6,825 nt of DNA, taken from Paludibacteraceae bacterium (GTDB taxonomy: Bacteria; Bacteroidota; Bacteroidia; Bacteroidales; Paludibacteraceae). Under the pieces are notes generated by a model. That model searched no databases and was not told where the DNA came from. It was given only the letters and a program-made list of their open reading frames with translations. The first letter of the stretch is position 1. Each line of letters starts with the position of its first letter. Both the position numbers and the translations under genes were made by a program. Where the stretch lies: positions 1 through 6,825 of the forward strand of contig CAJGDW010000084.1 of NCBI GenBank assembly GCA_904502115.1. Reading direction: 5' to 3'. Shown here one piece after another: positions 1 to 5,893 of this stretch.

Positions 1-45
1 CAGCATTACGTTAAATGGTATCTTTACTTCCGAAATAAGGACAAT

Positions 46-107
46 AAAAAGAGAGCAAAATAGTTGATTTGCTCAATAAATAATCAATCTATTTTACTCT
101 CTTTTTT
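46..107. terminator. Long hairpin with U-tract, probable bidirectional terminator
   Basis: An 18-base arm (46-63) pairs with 89-106 at 17 of 18 positions. An inner TTGATT/AATCAA pairing (64-69 with 82-87) extends the stem after one bulged base. The plus-strand RNA ends in a run of six U (102-107) and the minus-strand RNA in five U. The single C-A mismatch on the plus strand (56/96) becomes a G-U wobble on the minus strand, so the stem is fully paired in the porP-direction transcript. It probably ends a gene entering from the left and acts as a backstop for the operon on the right. Confidence 0.75.
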
Positions 108-141
108 AAGAATGCCACCAACCGTTTTTGGCAACATTACC

Positions 142-173
142 AAAAATCTCGAACTAATGTTCGAGATTTTTTT
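142..173. terminator. Perfect 13-bp hairpin terminator downstream of the porP-like gene
   Basis: Positions 142-154 pair perfectly with 159-171 around a TAAT loop. The stem core is TCTCGAAC/GTTCGAGA flanked by A and T runs, so it works in both directions: U-rich tail at 167-173 on plus, five or more U on minus. It lies 74 bases past the stop codon of the minus-strand porP-like gene and is the best candidate for the 3' end of that operon. Confidence 0.85.
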
Positions 174-218
174 CTTATACGACGTACTCCACATTGGTTA
201 TATCAAGGCGTAGCCAAA

Positions 219-250
219 GTAGGGACGCACGGTTCGTGCGTCCGTGCTAC
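219..250. repeat. GC-rich REP-like palindrome at the 3' end of the porP-like gene
   Basis: A perfect 9-bp stem (223-231 with 235-243, core GGACGCACG/CGTGCGTCC) closes a 3-base GTT loop. Outer arms GTAG (219-222) and CTAC (247-250) also pair, leaving GTG (244-246) bulged. No U-tract follows on either strand, so this is not an ordinary terminator. The outer arm CTAC contains the TAG stop codon (247-249, minus strand) of the porP-like gene. The shape resembles short interspersed palindromes of bacterial genomes. Only one copy is visible here, so its repeat status is inferred. Confidence 0.5.
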
Positions 251-1221
251 CAATACACTACAGGGCACAAATCTTTCTTTTTAGTAGGCATGGTGTAAAT
301 AAGCGATATTTCGTTACTCCACGAACCATTTTGCCTATCAGAAGTAAACAAATCAAACACGTAATACAGTTGGAATCCCTTGTAGTACGCACCTGCTGTA
401 AACGATACGGTATGTACTTGATCGATGTCTGTTTTGTACGACACCCCTATTATAACAGGTTGATAGCAGATACCTGCACCAATGTAAGCTTGCTTAAAAT
501 CGGCTTGTTGTTGGTACGAGGCATTGGCAAAGAAATAATTATCAGAGAATCCTTGGCTTTTTAAGCCATGATTTAACTTCAAATCTTGCACAAACCCAAT
601 TTGACCCACGTATTTACGAGGCAAATATTGCGTATTGGGAACAAAACCATTATCGGGTTCTGCTAAATGATACACAGCAAAACCTACCATCAATTTATGC
701 TCAAACACGTAACTAGCCCCTACCGAGAAGTCAAAAAAGGCTTTGCTTTGGTTTTCCCATTGTTCGGCACTAGAAGGCAACATACTGCCTGTAGTTGGGT
801 CGTATTGGTCGCCAAAAGTAAGACCATCCACATTTAGTTGATTTAAGAAACAGCTAGCCTGCAAACCCAAACGAATAAAATGCTTATCGGCCAAACGGAA
901 AGTATGCGCATACACCGCATCAAATTGGTGCACGCCAAACACAGCCGAATGCTGATCGTAACTATACGATGCACCCACCGAACACATTTGCTTGTACACA
1001 TTCTGATCGTACGATACGCGTACCGTATGGTAATTGTTACTTAACATGGGCCATTGCATGCGGTAGTTGACACCCAAACGCATGGTATTGGCAGCACCCA
1101 CCGACGATGGGTTCAAACTAAAAGGCACCACATTGTGGTTGCTGAGCGAATAATCTTGGGCCCACAAGGTAGTGGCACCTACTAGTAAACTAACCATCCA
1201 AATTGCTATGCGTTTCATCAT
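247..1221 (-). CDS. PorP/SprF-family type IX secretion outer-membrane protein
   Basis: This 324-residue protein belongs by pattern to the PorP/SprF family, outer-membrane barrels that partner T9SS substrates. Residues 1-21 or 22 form a signal peptide (MMKR, a hydrophobic stretch, then LWAQ before DYS). The family-typical N-terminal block follows: NPSSVG at about 37-42 and NYRMQW at 52-57. The body alternates short aromatic beta-strand-like stretches, with GFAVYHLAEPD at 180-190 as a recognisable internal block. The end carries an EISLIY strand (304-309), a basic KKK and CP at 319-320, as often seen in the family. It lies 11 bases downstream of the large sorting-domain protein, and that gap is almost entirely a Shine-Dalgarno sequence, so the two are surely co-transcribed. 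Two adjacent ATG codons begin the frame; the first is 5 bases from AGGAGG. By analogy with SprF it probably helps export or anchor the upstream protein. The family call is firm; the pairing is inferred. Confidence 0.9.
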   Translation of the reverse strand: MMKRIAIWMVSLLVGATTLWAQDYSLSNHNVVPFSLNPSSVGAANTMRLGVNYRMQWPMLSNNYHTVRVSYDQNVYKQMCSVGASYSYDQHSAVFGVHQFDAVYAHTFRLADKHFIRLGLQASCFLNQLNVDGLTFGDQYDPTTGSMLPSSAEQWENQSKAFFDFSVGASYVFEHKLMVGFAVYHLAEPDNGFVPNTQYLPRKYVGQIGFVQDLKLNHGLKSQGFSDNYFFANASYQQQADFKQAYIGAGICYQPVIIGVSYKTDIDQVHTVSFTAGAYYKGFQLYYVFDLFTSDRQNGSWSNEISLIYTMPTKKKDLCPVVYW

Positions 1222-1232
1222 CTTCTCCTCCT
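1222..1232 (-). promoter_or_regulatory. Strong Shine-Dalgarno site of the porP-like gene
   Basis: Read on the minus strand, the whole intergenic gap is AGGAGGAGAAG. It holds a full AGGAGG (1227-1232) placed 5 bases before the first ATG and directly after the TAG stop of the upstream gene. No other start in the window has a comparable site. In Bacteroidota the anti-Shine-Dalgarno end of 16S rRNA is usually sequestered on the ribosome, so a full match is uncommon. It may support re-initiation or coupling after the large upstream gene. Confidence 0.75.
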
Positions 1233-4200
1233 CTATTTAACAATGGATACTTGACCTTTTAACGTAGCTTCGCGAAGAGAACCGTCTACCGTGGCAGTGT
1301 ATTGAGCGACCCATCCGTACACGCCCCAAGGACACGGTTTACCCTGATAAGTACCATCCCATACATCAGTGGGCGATTTTCCTTCAAACACCACTTCGCC
1401 TAGTCGGTTGTAAATGTAATAATCTAAGGTGCTTAGGTGGTGGGTTCCATAAAATTGGAACACATCGTTTAACCCATCGCCGTTGGGGGTAAAGGCATTG
1501 GGAGACCAAATATCTTTCCAAATATTAATTTCGCTCTCGCCCTGAAAAACACAACCGTACTCATCCACCGCAGTAACCGAAACTACAAAAGGATTCGAAA
1601 AATTATCTATATTGTAGGTATAAATGGTATCGGCCGTTTGTAACACTTCTGTTCCATCGCCCATATCCCAATACCATTTTGTATGCGACGAGGGTTGTAC
1701 ACCGGTAATATGTACGTTGCTGCTGCCCATTTCTACCCAAGTAGGACTAACCTGAAACTCAAACGTTGGTACAGGTAACCGATTGAGCAAGATTTGTGTG
1801 GTAGAACTACAAGAAAACTCGTTGGTTCCTTTTACGGTAATCAAAACGGGCTCGTCGTATAGCACATCCAATCGGTCCGATTGATGAAACTCAATACCTT
1901 CTATGGCTGGAACAGCACTCCATTGATAGGTCAAAGCCCCTTCTGCCACCAACACTACCGAGTCGGGCTTGGTGGGACAGGCCACCTCTTTGGCTACGTG
2001 TAAGGTTACTTGATTGGGATGATATACGGTTACGGGTATTTCTACTACATTCGACAAACACCCATCGGCCGAAACACCGCGCACGGTATAGGTCTTATCA
2101 GTCGTAGGCGCTACCACCAAGGTCCCCAAGGTTTCAGTTGTACCGGCCCATAAATAATTATCAGCTCCGGTTACCTGCAAGGTAGCCTCTTGGCCATCGC
2201 AAATACTTACCGTGGGCACTACTGCGCTAATGGTAGGTGGTTGCAAGGTAGTTAACTCCACTACGATGGGTTCCGATTGGCATTGTTCAATGCTGCCTAC
2301 TACAGTTACCCGATGATTTCTATCAGAGGAAGCTGTAAACGTTTCACCTGGCGTGGTTCCATTCCAAGTATAACTATCGGCTCCATGGGCCATCAACTCA
2401 AAGGGTTCGGCTCCCAAACAACGTTTCGTAGTTCCGTCAACGGTTACAACCGGCACCTCGGTAACGTGCAAGTTGACCAATGCACTGCTATAACAACCCT
2501 GTTCGTTGAATCCCACCACATTGAATCGTTGATCTTGTTGTACGTTGCGCAACACCACCTCGCTGCCGGTAAATTGAGCTAGGTCGTCGTGCACCCATTC
2601 GTAACTTTGCGCACCAGACACCTTAATAATAGCATCCGATCCTTGGCAAACAGCAGGAGCATCTACCTGCAAAATAGGTGTTGGGTGCACTGCAATAGGA
2701 TGTTCGGCCGACACCTTACATCCATTATCATCGACGGCATCGACGCGGTAAAGCGAGGCTACGCTAGGGGTCACTACCACATTGTAGGCCCCATCAGCAT
2801 GCGGCACATTCCACCTAATGTTGCTCAAAGTGGGCGCATCCAATGTTAAGGCAACCTCTTTATTGGGACACGTTATAGCATCGCCCAAAATGCGAATCGA
2901 AGCTTTTTCAAAAAGGCTTACATCAAACGGTTGACTGTATTGGCACCCCCGCACATCGGTTACATGTACGGTGTAGGTTTGTGGAACGGTGGGTGTGGTT
3001 ACCAAAACCGACGATTCTGGAAAGGTTTGACCGGCTTGCGTACTGCTCCACGTTACCTGACTACCCGACTCTATGTTTTGCACAGAAAGGTGCAACTCGT
3101 CTCCCCGGCATATTTTGTGTTTTCCGTCAATGATTAAGTTGGGGAAATATGGCACGGTAACCGGTATAGTTTGCGATTTAACACATCCGTATCCTGTGGT
3201 GGTGGTTAACGTAACATCATGTACCCCAGGTGTTTGAAAAGTATGTTGCACTTGATCGCCCACATATACCGACTCGCCGGTATCCCATAACCAGTTGATA
3301 ATCGCATCGTTGTCTGCCGTGGCGGTAGAGGTAAATTCCACTTTACCCCCACAACCTGCCGTATACGTAAACGAGGGGGTAACATCAGCTAGTTCTAATG
3401 TTGTCTTTAGTTCGATGGCTGCACATCCTAACTCGTCCGATACCACACAACTGTATTCAACATCGGGACGAACATCGACGGCAGCTACAGTAACCATATT
3501 GGCATGCGCTGCATCGGGAGAAATGGGCAAATGATCGCTTCTAGACCACCGGTACGAGGCAAAACCTGCTGGCGCCACGATTTGCGCATCTTCGCCTTTG
3601 CACGCCTTGGCCGTCAACGACAAATCCATGGCCTCGGCTCTAAAATAGCCATAGGCTTCGTGCCCACCGGCCACTGGTTTGCCGCCTATACGCACCAAGC
3701 AGTCGTGCACAATCACGGTAATGTACACGCGGCTGCCTACATAATTGCGCAAATCGACCAAAACCGATGTCCAAGGTTGGTACATATACTCACCGGGGGT
3801 GGTACTGGCCGATGCCCTACAAGGGGCAGTAGCCCTCTCAAGGGTTGAAGCTTCGTCGTCGTTCACAACGGTTTCGTACGACGAACAAGCAGGGATGATT
3901 AAAGTTCCATCGGGTTTTACTACCTTTATATGAACCGAGAAAAAGGGACGTTCTACACCCACATGTTCCCCTCCCTCGTCGGGGATGTGCAAAACAGAAG
4001 CAAAGCGGTATTTTAAAACAGAGGTAGCAGGCGTAATTTGGTAGTCGTATTCGAGTTTTTCGGCCGCGGCTTTGGGATAGCTCAAGTTTCCACCACTTCC
4101 GTGCATCCCCTCGGTCATCAAAGGACGGCCAATGCGAGCCACATTCTTCCCTGGGTCTGGATTGGTATACAAGGCATCGCATTGTAATATGGGGTCGATG

Positions 4201-4454
4201 GTGGCCACATCGCCCAATAAATCGATTCGATTGTTTTCGGCCGTTTCGCCAATGGTTTCGGTCCAATCATAACTGTATGTTTTGTGGGGATCTTGCACAT
4301 TGGCATCGTCGCACACAAATGTGCCCAAGGTTCTTTTCCAACCGGTAAAATTATTCATGGAAAAATCCAGGTTGGGGGCATCGAGCGCGGCAGTTTGTGC
4401 AAGAAGCAACATGGCACAGCAACAGGATGCTATGGTAGTGATGATCTTTTTCAT
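1233..4454 (-). CDS. Large secreted PKD/Ig-like repeat surface protein with type B T9SS sorting domain
   Basis: The ATG at 4454-4452 gives 1073 residues; an in-frame TTG two codons upstream is less likely. Residues 1-23 are a signal peptide (MKKIITT, then a hydrophobic run to about LLLAQTAA). Residues 24-280 resemble the N-terminal jelly-roll-like region of Bacteroidota adhesin-like proteins: NLDFSMNNFTGW, then ARIGRP, HVGVERPFFSV and GHEAYGYF blocks. An Ig-like unit spans about 281-357. A PKD-like domain follows (359-435: INWLWDTG, HTF, GVHDVTLT). About six Ig-like units of 70-85 residues (440-893) mostly carry a Cys near each end. A second PKD domain (894-978) has WYWDMGDG. The final domain (979-1073: SPNAFTPNGDGLNDVF, YNRLGEVVFE, WDGTYQGKPCPWGVYGW) is the gliding-motility-associated type B T9SS signal. 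The protein is therefore exported and held at the cell surface, probably as an adhesin or binding protein. No enzymatic domain or ligand is evident. It is the first gene of the operon with the porP-like gene. Confidence 0.9.
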   Translation of the reverse strand: MKKIITTIASCCCAMLLLAQTAALDAPNLDFSMNNFTGWKRTLGTFVCDDANVQDPHKTYSYDWTETIGETAENNRIDLLGDVATIDPILQCDALYTNPDPGKNVARIGRPLMTEGMHGSGGNLSYPKAAAEKLEYDYQITPATSVLKYRFASVLHIPDEGGEHVGVERPFFSVHIKVVKPDGTLIIPACSSYETVVNDDEASTLERATAPCRASASTTPGEYMYQPWTSVLVDLRNYVGSRVYITVIVHDCLVRIGGKPVAGGHEAYGYFRAEAMDLSLTAKACKGEDAQIVAPAGFASYRWSRSDHLPISPDAAHANMVTVAAVDVRPDVEYSCVVSDELGCAAIELKTTLELADVTPSFTYTAGCGGKVEFTSTATADNDAIINWLWDTGESVYVGDQVQHTFQTPGVHDVTLTTTTGYGCVKSQTIPVTVPYFPNLIIDGKHKICRGDELHLSVQNIESGSQVTWSSTQAGQTFPESSVLVTTPTVPQTYTVHVTDVRGCQYSQPFDVSLFEKASIRILGDAITCPNKEVALTLDAPTLSNIRWNVPHADGAYNVVVTPSVASLYRVDAVDDNGCKVSAEHPIAVHPTPILQVDAPAVCQGSDAIIKVSGAQSYEWVHDDLAQFTGSEVVLRNVQQDQRFNVVGFNEQGCYSSALVNLHVTEVPVVTVDGTTKRCLGAEPFELMAHGADSYTWNGTTPGETFTASSDRNHRVTVVGSIEQCQSEPIVVELTTLQPPTISAVVPTVSICDGQEATLQVTGADNYLWAGTTETLGTLVVAPTTDKTYTVRGVSADGCLSNVVEIPVTVYHPNQVTLHVAKEVACPTKPDSVVLVAEGALTYQWSAVPAIEGIEFHQSDRLDVLYDEPVLITVKGTNEFSCSSTTQILLNRLPVPTFEFQVSPTWVEMGSSNVHITGVQPSSHTKWYWDMGDGTEVLQTADTIYTYNIDNFSNPFVVSVTAVDEYGCVFQGESEINIWKDIWSPNAFTPNGDGLNDVFQFYGTHHLSTLDYYIYNRLGEVVFEGKSPTDVWDGTYQGKPCPWGVYGWVAQYTATVDGSLREATLKGQVSIVK

Positions 4455-4481
4455 AGACAAAAGTCTTATTATAAGGTTCTA

Positions 4482-4489
4482 CAAAGTTA
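4482..4489 (-). promoter_or_regulatory. -7 element of the surface-protein operon promoter
   Basis: On the minus strand this reads TAACTTTG, an exact match to the Bacteroidota -7 consensus TAnnTTTG, 27 bases before the chosen ATG. No good TTTG lies at the usual -33 distance; only a poor TGGTG stands there. The promoter may therefore be weak or need an activator or an alternative sigma factor. No Shine-Dalgarno site precedes the start. Confidence 0.5.
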
Positions 4490-4590
4490 ACAAAAATTTA
4501 GTAAACGGCACCAGAATGCACTCAGAAGGCATCTTAAATTTATCATTTTAACATTTGCGCCATTTTTCCTGGTTTTTTGGTCGATATTTT

Positions 4591-4604
4591 TGCAAATGTT
4601 TGCA
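4591..4604. promoter_or_regulatory. 14-bp palindrome, candidate operator over the sigma-factor promoter
   Basis: TGCAAA and TTTGCA form perfect 6-base arms around a central TG. The right arm contains the TTTG (4599-4602) that serves as the -33 box of the sigma-factor promoter. A second inverted pairing exists over a longer distance: AACATTTGC (4550-4558) with GCAAATGTT (4592-4600). Another ATTTGC lies at 4639-4644. Clustered inverted half-sites in a divergent control region suggest a binding site for a dimeric regulator. The regulator is unknown. Confidence 0.4.
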
Positions 4605-4630
4605 TTGTAGAAGAATAATTGCTTACTTTG
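4599..4630 (+). promoter_or_regulatory. Bacteroidota-type promoter of the ECF sigma factor
   Basis: TTTG at 4599-4602 acts as -33 box, followed by a 20-base spacer and TTACTTTG at 4623-4630, one base off the TAnnTTTG -7 consensus. Transcription would begin a few bases further on, giving a leader of roughly 85 bases before the first ATG. The leader has no Shine-Dalgarno sequence. Confidence 0.6.
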
Positions 4631-4721
4631 TGAAGCTTATTTGCTAACCTTACTAGTTACTCACCTTTAAAACGAATTGCCTATTGATTAGAACGTTACC
4701 CAATTTGTAACAAACACATAC

Positions 4722-5303
4722 ATGGTAACATTTGAACAAATGTCCGACATTCAACTCATAGAGTTGTACAAATCGGGCAACAATCAGGCATTTGAGGCGC
4801 TGCTACATCGCCACAAAAATTATATCTACTCGCACATTTACGCCATTATTAAAGATGAAGATGCCAGCAATGACATCTTTCAAGATACGTTTGTGCGCAT
4901 CATTACCTGCATCCAGCAAAACAACTATACCGATACCGGCAAATTCAGGTACTGGGCTACACGCATTGCCCACAACATGGTAATAGACTTTGTGCGCAGC
5001 AATGCCCAATCGGATTTGGTACTGGTAGACCCTACCGATTACGTCTACCTAAACAACGAAATGTACAGCGATCGTCCCATCGAAGACGAAATCATAGAAC
5101 AACAAGACCAAATCAAGCTACAGATGCTTTACTTACAACTACCCGATAATCAACGCGATATTGTACGCATGCGCTTTTACGAAAACCTATCGTTCAAAGA
5201 AATTTCAGAACGCACAGGCGTTAGCATCAACACCTCGCTGGGTCGTATGCGCTATGCCCTACTCAACATGCGTCGCATGATAAAAGAAAGAGAAGTTGCC
5301 TAA
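4722..5303 (+). CDS. ECF-type RNA polymerase sigma-70 factor
   Basis: This 193-residue protein has the two-domain layout of an ECF (group 4) sigma factor, directing RNA polymerase to a set of promoters. Sigma region 2 covers about residues 25-93: the core-binding and -10-binding helices include DASNDIFQDTFVRI (47-60) and GKFRYWATRIAHNMVIDFVR (73-92). An acidic linker (about 103-130) leads to sigma region 4 (about 131-186), whose helix-turn-helix is LSFKEISERTGVSINTSLGRMRYAL (156-180) after LPDNQRDIVRMRFYE. This resembles the short sigma factors widespread in Bacteroidota that end near NMRRMI. The first ATG is used here; a second ATG at 4740 (residue 7, MSDIQLIELY) matches the usual family start and is a real alternative. 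No anti-sigma factor gene adjoins it: the next gene is convergent and lies behind a terminator. It is divergent from the T9SS operon. In Porphyromonas gingivalis the ECF factor SigP controls T9SS genes, so a link is conceivable, but this gene cannot be equated with sigP from sequence alone. Confidence 0.92.
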   Translation: MVTFEQMSDIQLIELYKSGNNQAFEALLHRHKNYIYSHIYAIIKDEDASNDIFQDTFVRIITCIQQNNYTDTGKFRYWATRIAHNMVIDFVRSNAQSDLVLVDPTDYVYLNNEMYSDRPIEDEIIEQQDQIKLQMLYLQLPDNQRDIVRMRFYENLSFKEISERTGVSINTSLGRMRYALLNMRRMIKEREVA

Positions 5304-5319
5304 AAAACATTTATCATAA

Positions 5320-5348
5320 AAAAGAGCCACCCATTGGGCGGCTCTTTT
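5320..5348. terminator. Bidirectional terminator between convergent genes
   Basis: AAAAGAGCC (5320-5328) pairs with GGCTCTTTT (5340-5348). CCC/GGG (5330-5332 with 5336-5338) continues the stem around an ATT loop after one A-C mismatch (5329/5339), which becomes G-U on the minus strand. The plus RNA ends in four U, the minus RNA in six U. It starts 17 bases past the sigma-factor stop and lies 21 bases past the stop of the convergent membrane-protein gene, so it serves both. Confidence 0.88.
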
Positions 5349-5368
5349 GCTGTATATAAAGTTTACTT

Positions 5369-5761
5369 TTATTTGCTCAATTTTATCCAAGAGAAAATGG
5401 CAACAACCAAGGTAAACAAAACAATCAATCCCTTTCCTATCATCATATTCAATTCTGCATTATTACTCATCATACCTGCAACAAAAGCAAATAACGCAAA
5501 CAAACCTACCACTACAAGAAAACCAATCAAAAATTTCCTTTTCTTATCCGAAACAACGTTTTCTGCTTCTTCAGCTACTTCGTTGCTCGATTTTTTTGAA
5601 TATTTTCGATACACCGAGAATACACAAGACACCAATGCACCTGCAAAAAGAATCATCACATACTCCCCTATTTTTGCATAAAATTGACTATTGGTAAATA
5701 TTACAACAAGGGTAATTGCAAGGGTTATTAATACAATTGACCAACCAATTCTTTTATCCAT
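5369..5761 (-). CDS. Small four-helix membrane protein of unknown function
   Basis: I do not recognise this 130-residue protein. Hydrophobic stretches predict four membrane helices: about residues 7-23, 31-51, 76-97 and 107-126. Between helices 2 and 3 lies a polar loop (51-75) that goes from basic (YRKYSKKSS) to acidic (EVAEEAE) and back to basic (DKKRK). It has no signal peptide cleavage site and no catalytic-looking motif; it ends in KLSK. By the positive-inside rule the basic central loop is probably cytoplasmic, placing both termini in the cytoplasm as well. The frame is supported by a consensus promoter just upstream, a terminator just downstream, and a sensible membrane-protein composition over its full length. 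It is a monocistronic unit convergent with the sigma factor and divergent from the permease. No function is proposed. Confidence 0.75.
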   Translation of the reverse strand: MDKRIGWSIVLITLAITLVVIFTNSQFYAKIGEYVMILFAGALVSCVFSVYRKYSKKSSNEVAEEAENVVSDKKRKFLIGFLVVVGLFALFAFVAGMMSNNAELNMMIGKGLIVLFTLVVAIFSWIKLSK

Positions 5762-5788
5762 CTTTTTAAAGTGTTAAATTTCGTTTGG

Positions 5789-5819
5789 CAAATATATACA
5801 TAATTTATTGTTTAACAAA
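5789..5819 (-). promoter_or_regulatory. Consensus Bacteroidota promoter of the small membrane-protein gene
   Basis: On the minus strand TTTG (5816-5819) is followed by a 19-base spacer and TATATTTG (5789-5796), an exact TAnnTTTG. Transcription would start about 20-25 bases before the ATG at 5761. This is the best promoter match in the window and supports the small gene as real and expressed. Confidence 0.7.
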
Positions 5820-5859
5820 GAAAATGTACTGGTAGTCATGTTCTGACAAAAGAAAATCC

Positions 5860-5867
5860 TAATTTTG
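5860..5867 (+). promoter_or_regulatory. -7 element of the permease promoter
   Basis: TAATTTTG matches TAnnTTTG exactly and lies 26 bases before the permease ATG. Only a CATG (5837-5840) sits at the expected -33 distance (19-base spacer), a partial match to TTTG. No Shine-Dalgarno site precedes the start. This promoter is divergent from that of the small membrane protein within a 132-base gap. Confidence 0.5.
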
Positions 5868-5893
5868 CAACTCGATATTTTAGACCATCGCTA

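Noticed and set aside
1..63. Possible C-terminus of a gene entering from the left: the frame starting at base 1 stays open to TAG at 61-63, and another frame ends in TAA at 10-12.
   Set aside because: The stretch is too short to recognise, two frames are plausible, and the longer one runs into the terminator stem. The sequence to the left is needed.
194..217. Weak stem TTGGTTA/TAGCCAA.
   Set aside because: It has only 7 pairs with one G-U and a 10-base loop, and is mismatched in the porP-direction transcript. Likely chance.
244..564. Open frame of 106 codons on the plus strand.
   Set aside because: It is antisense to the porP-like gene, has no family pattern, and begins inside the palindrome. 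The minus-strand frame carries a signal peptide and family motifs.
2277..4318. Several open frames of 60-140 codons inside the large surface-protein gene on both strands.
   Set aside because: They are shadows of the 1073-residue frame, with no plausible starts, domains or membrane segments of their own.
4422..4424. Lipoprotein signal: I-A-S-C (residues 8-11) of the large protein matches a loose lipobox.
   Set aside because: The hydrophobic stretch before that Cys is too short and continues past it (AMLLLA), which fits an ordinary signal peptide cut near AQTAA.
4455..4460. TTG start two codons upstream of the ATG of the large protein.
   Set aside because: The ATG at 4454 starts a classic MKKII signal peptide, so the two extra residues add nothing.
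4284..4551. Open frames of 68 and 89 codons on the plus strand across the start of the large gene.
   Set aside because: They are antisense to the signal-peptide region and operon promoter, and the translation has no recognisable features.
5334..5681. Open frame of 115 codons on the plus strand opposite the small membrane protein.
   Set aside because: It begins inside the terminator and has low-complexity Thr/Asn/Lys composition typical of an antisense frame. The minus-strand frame has promoter, terminator and membrane helices.
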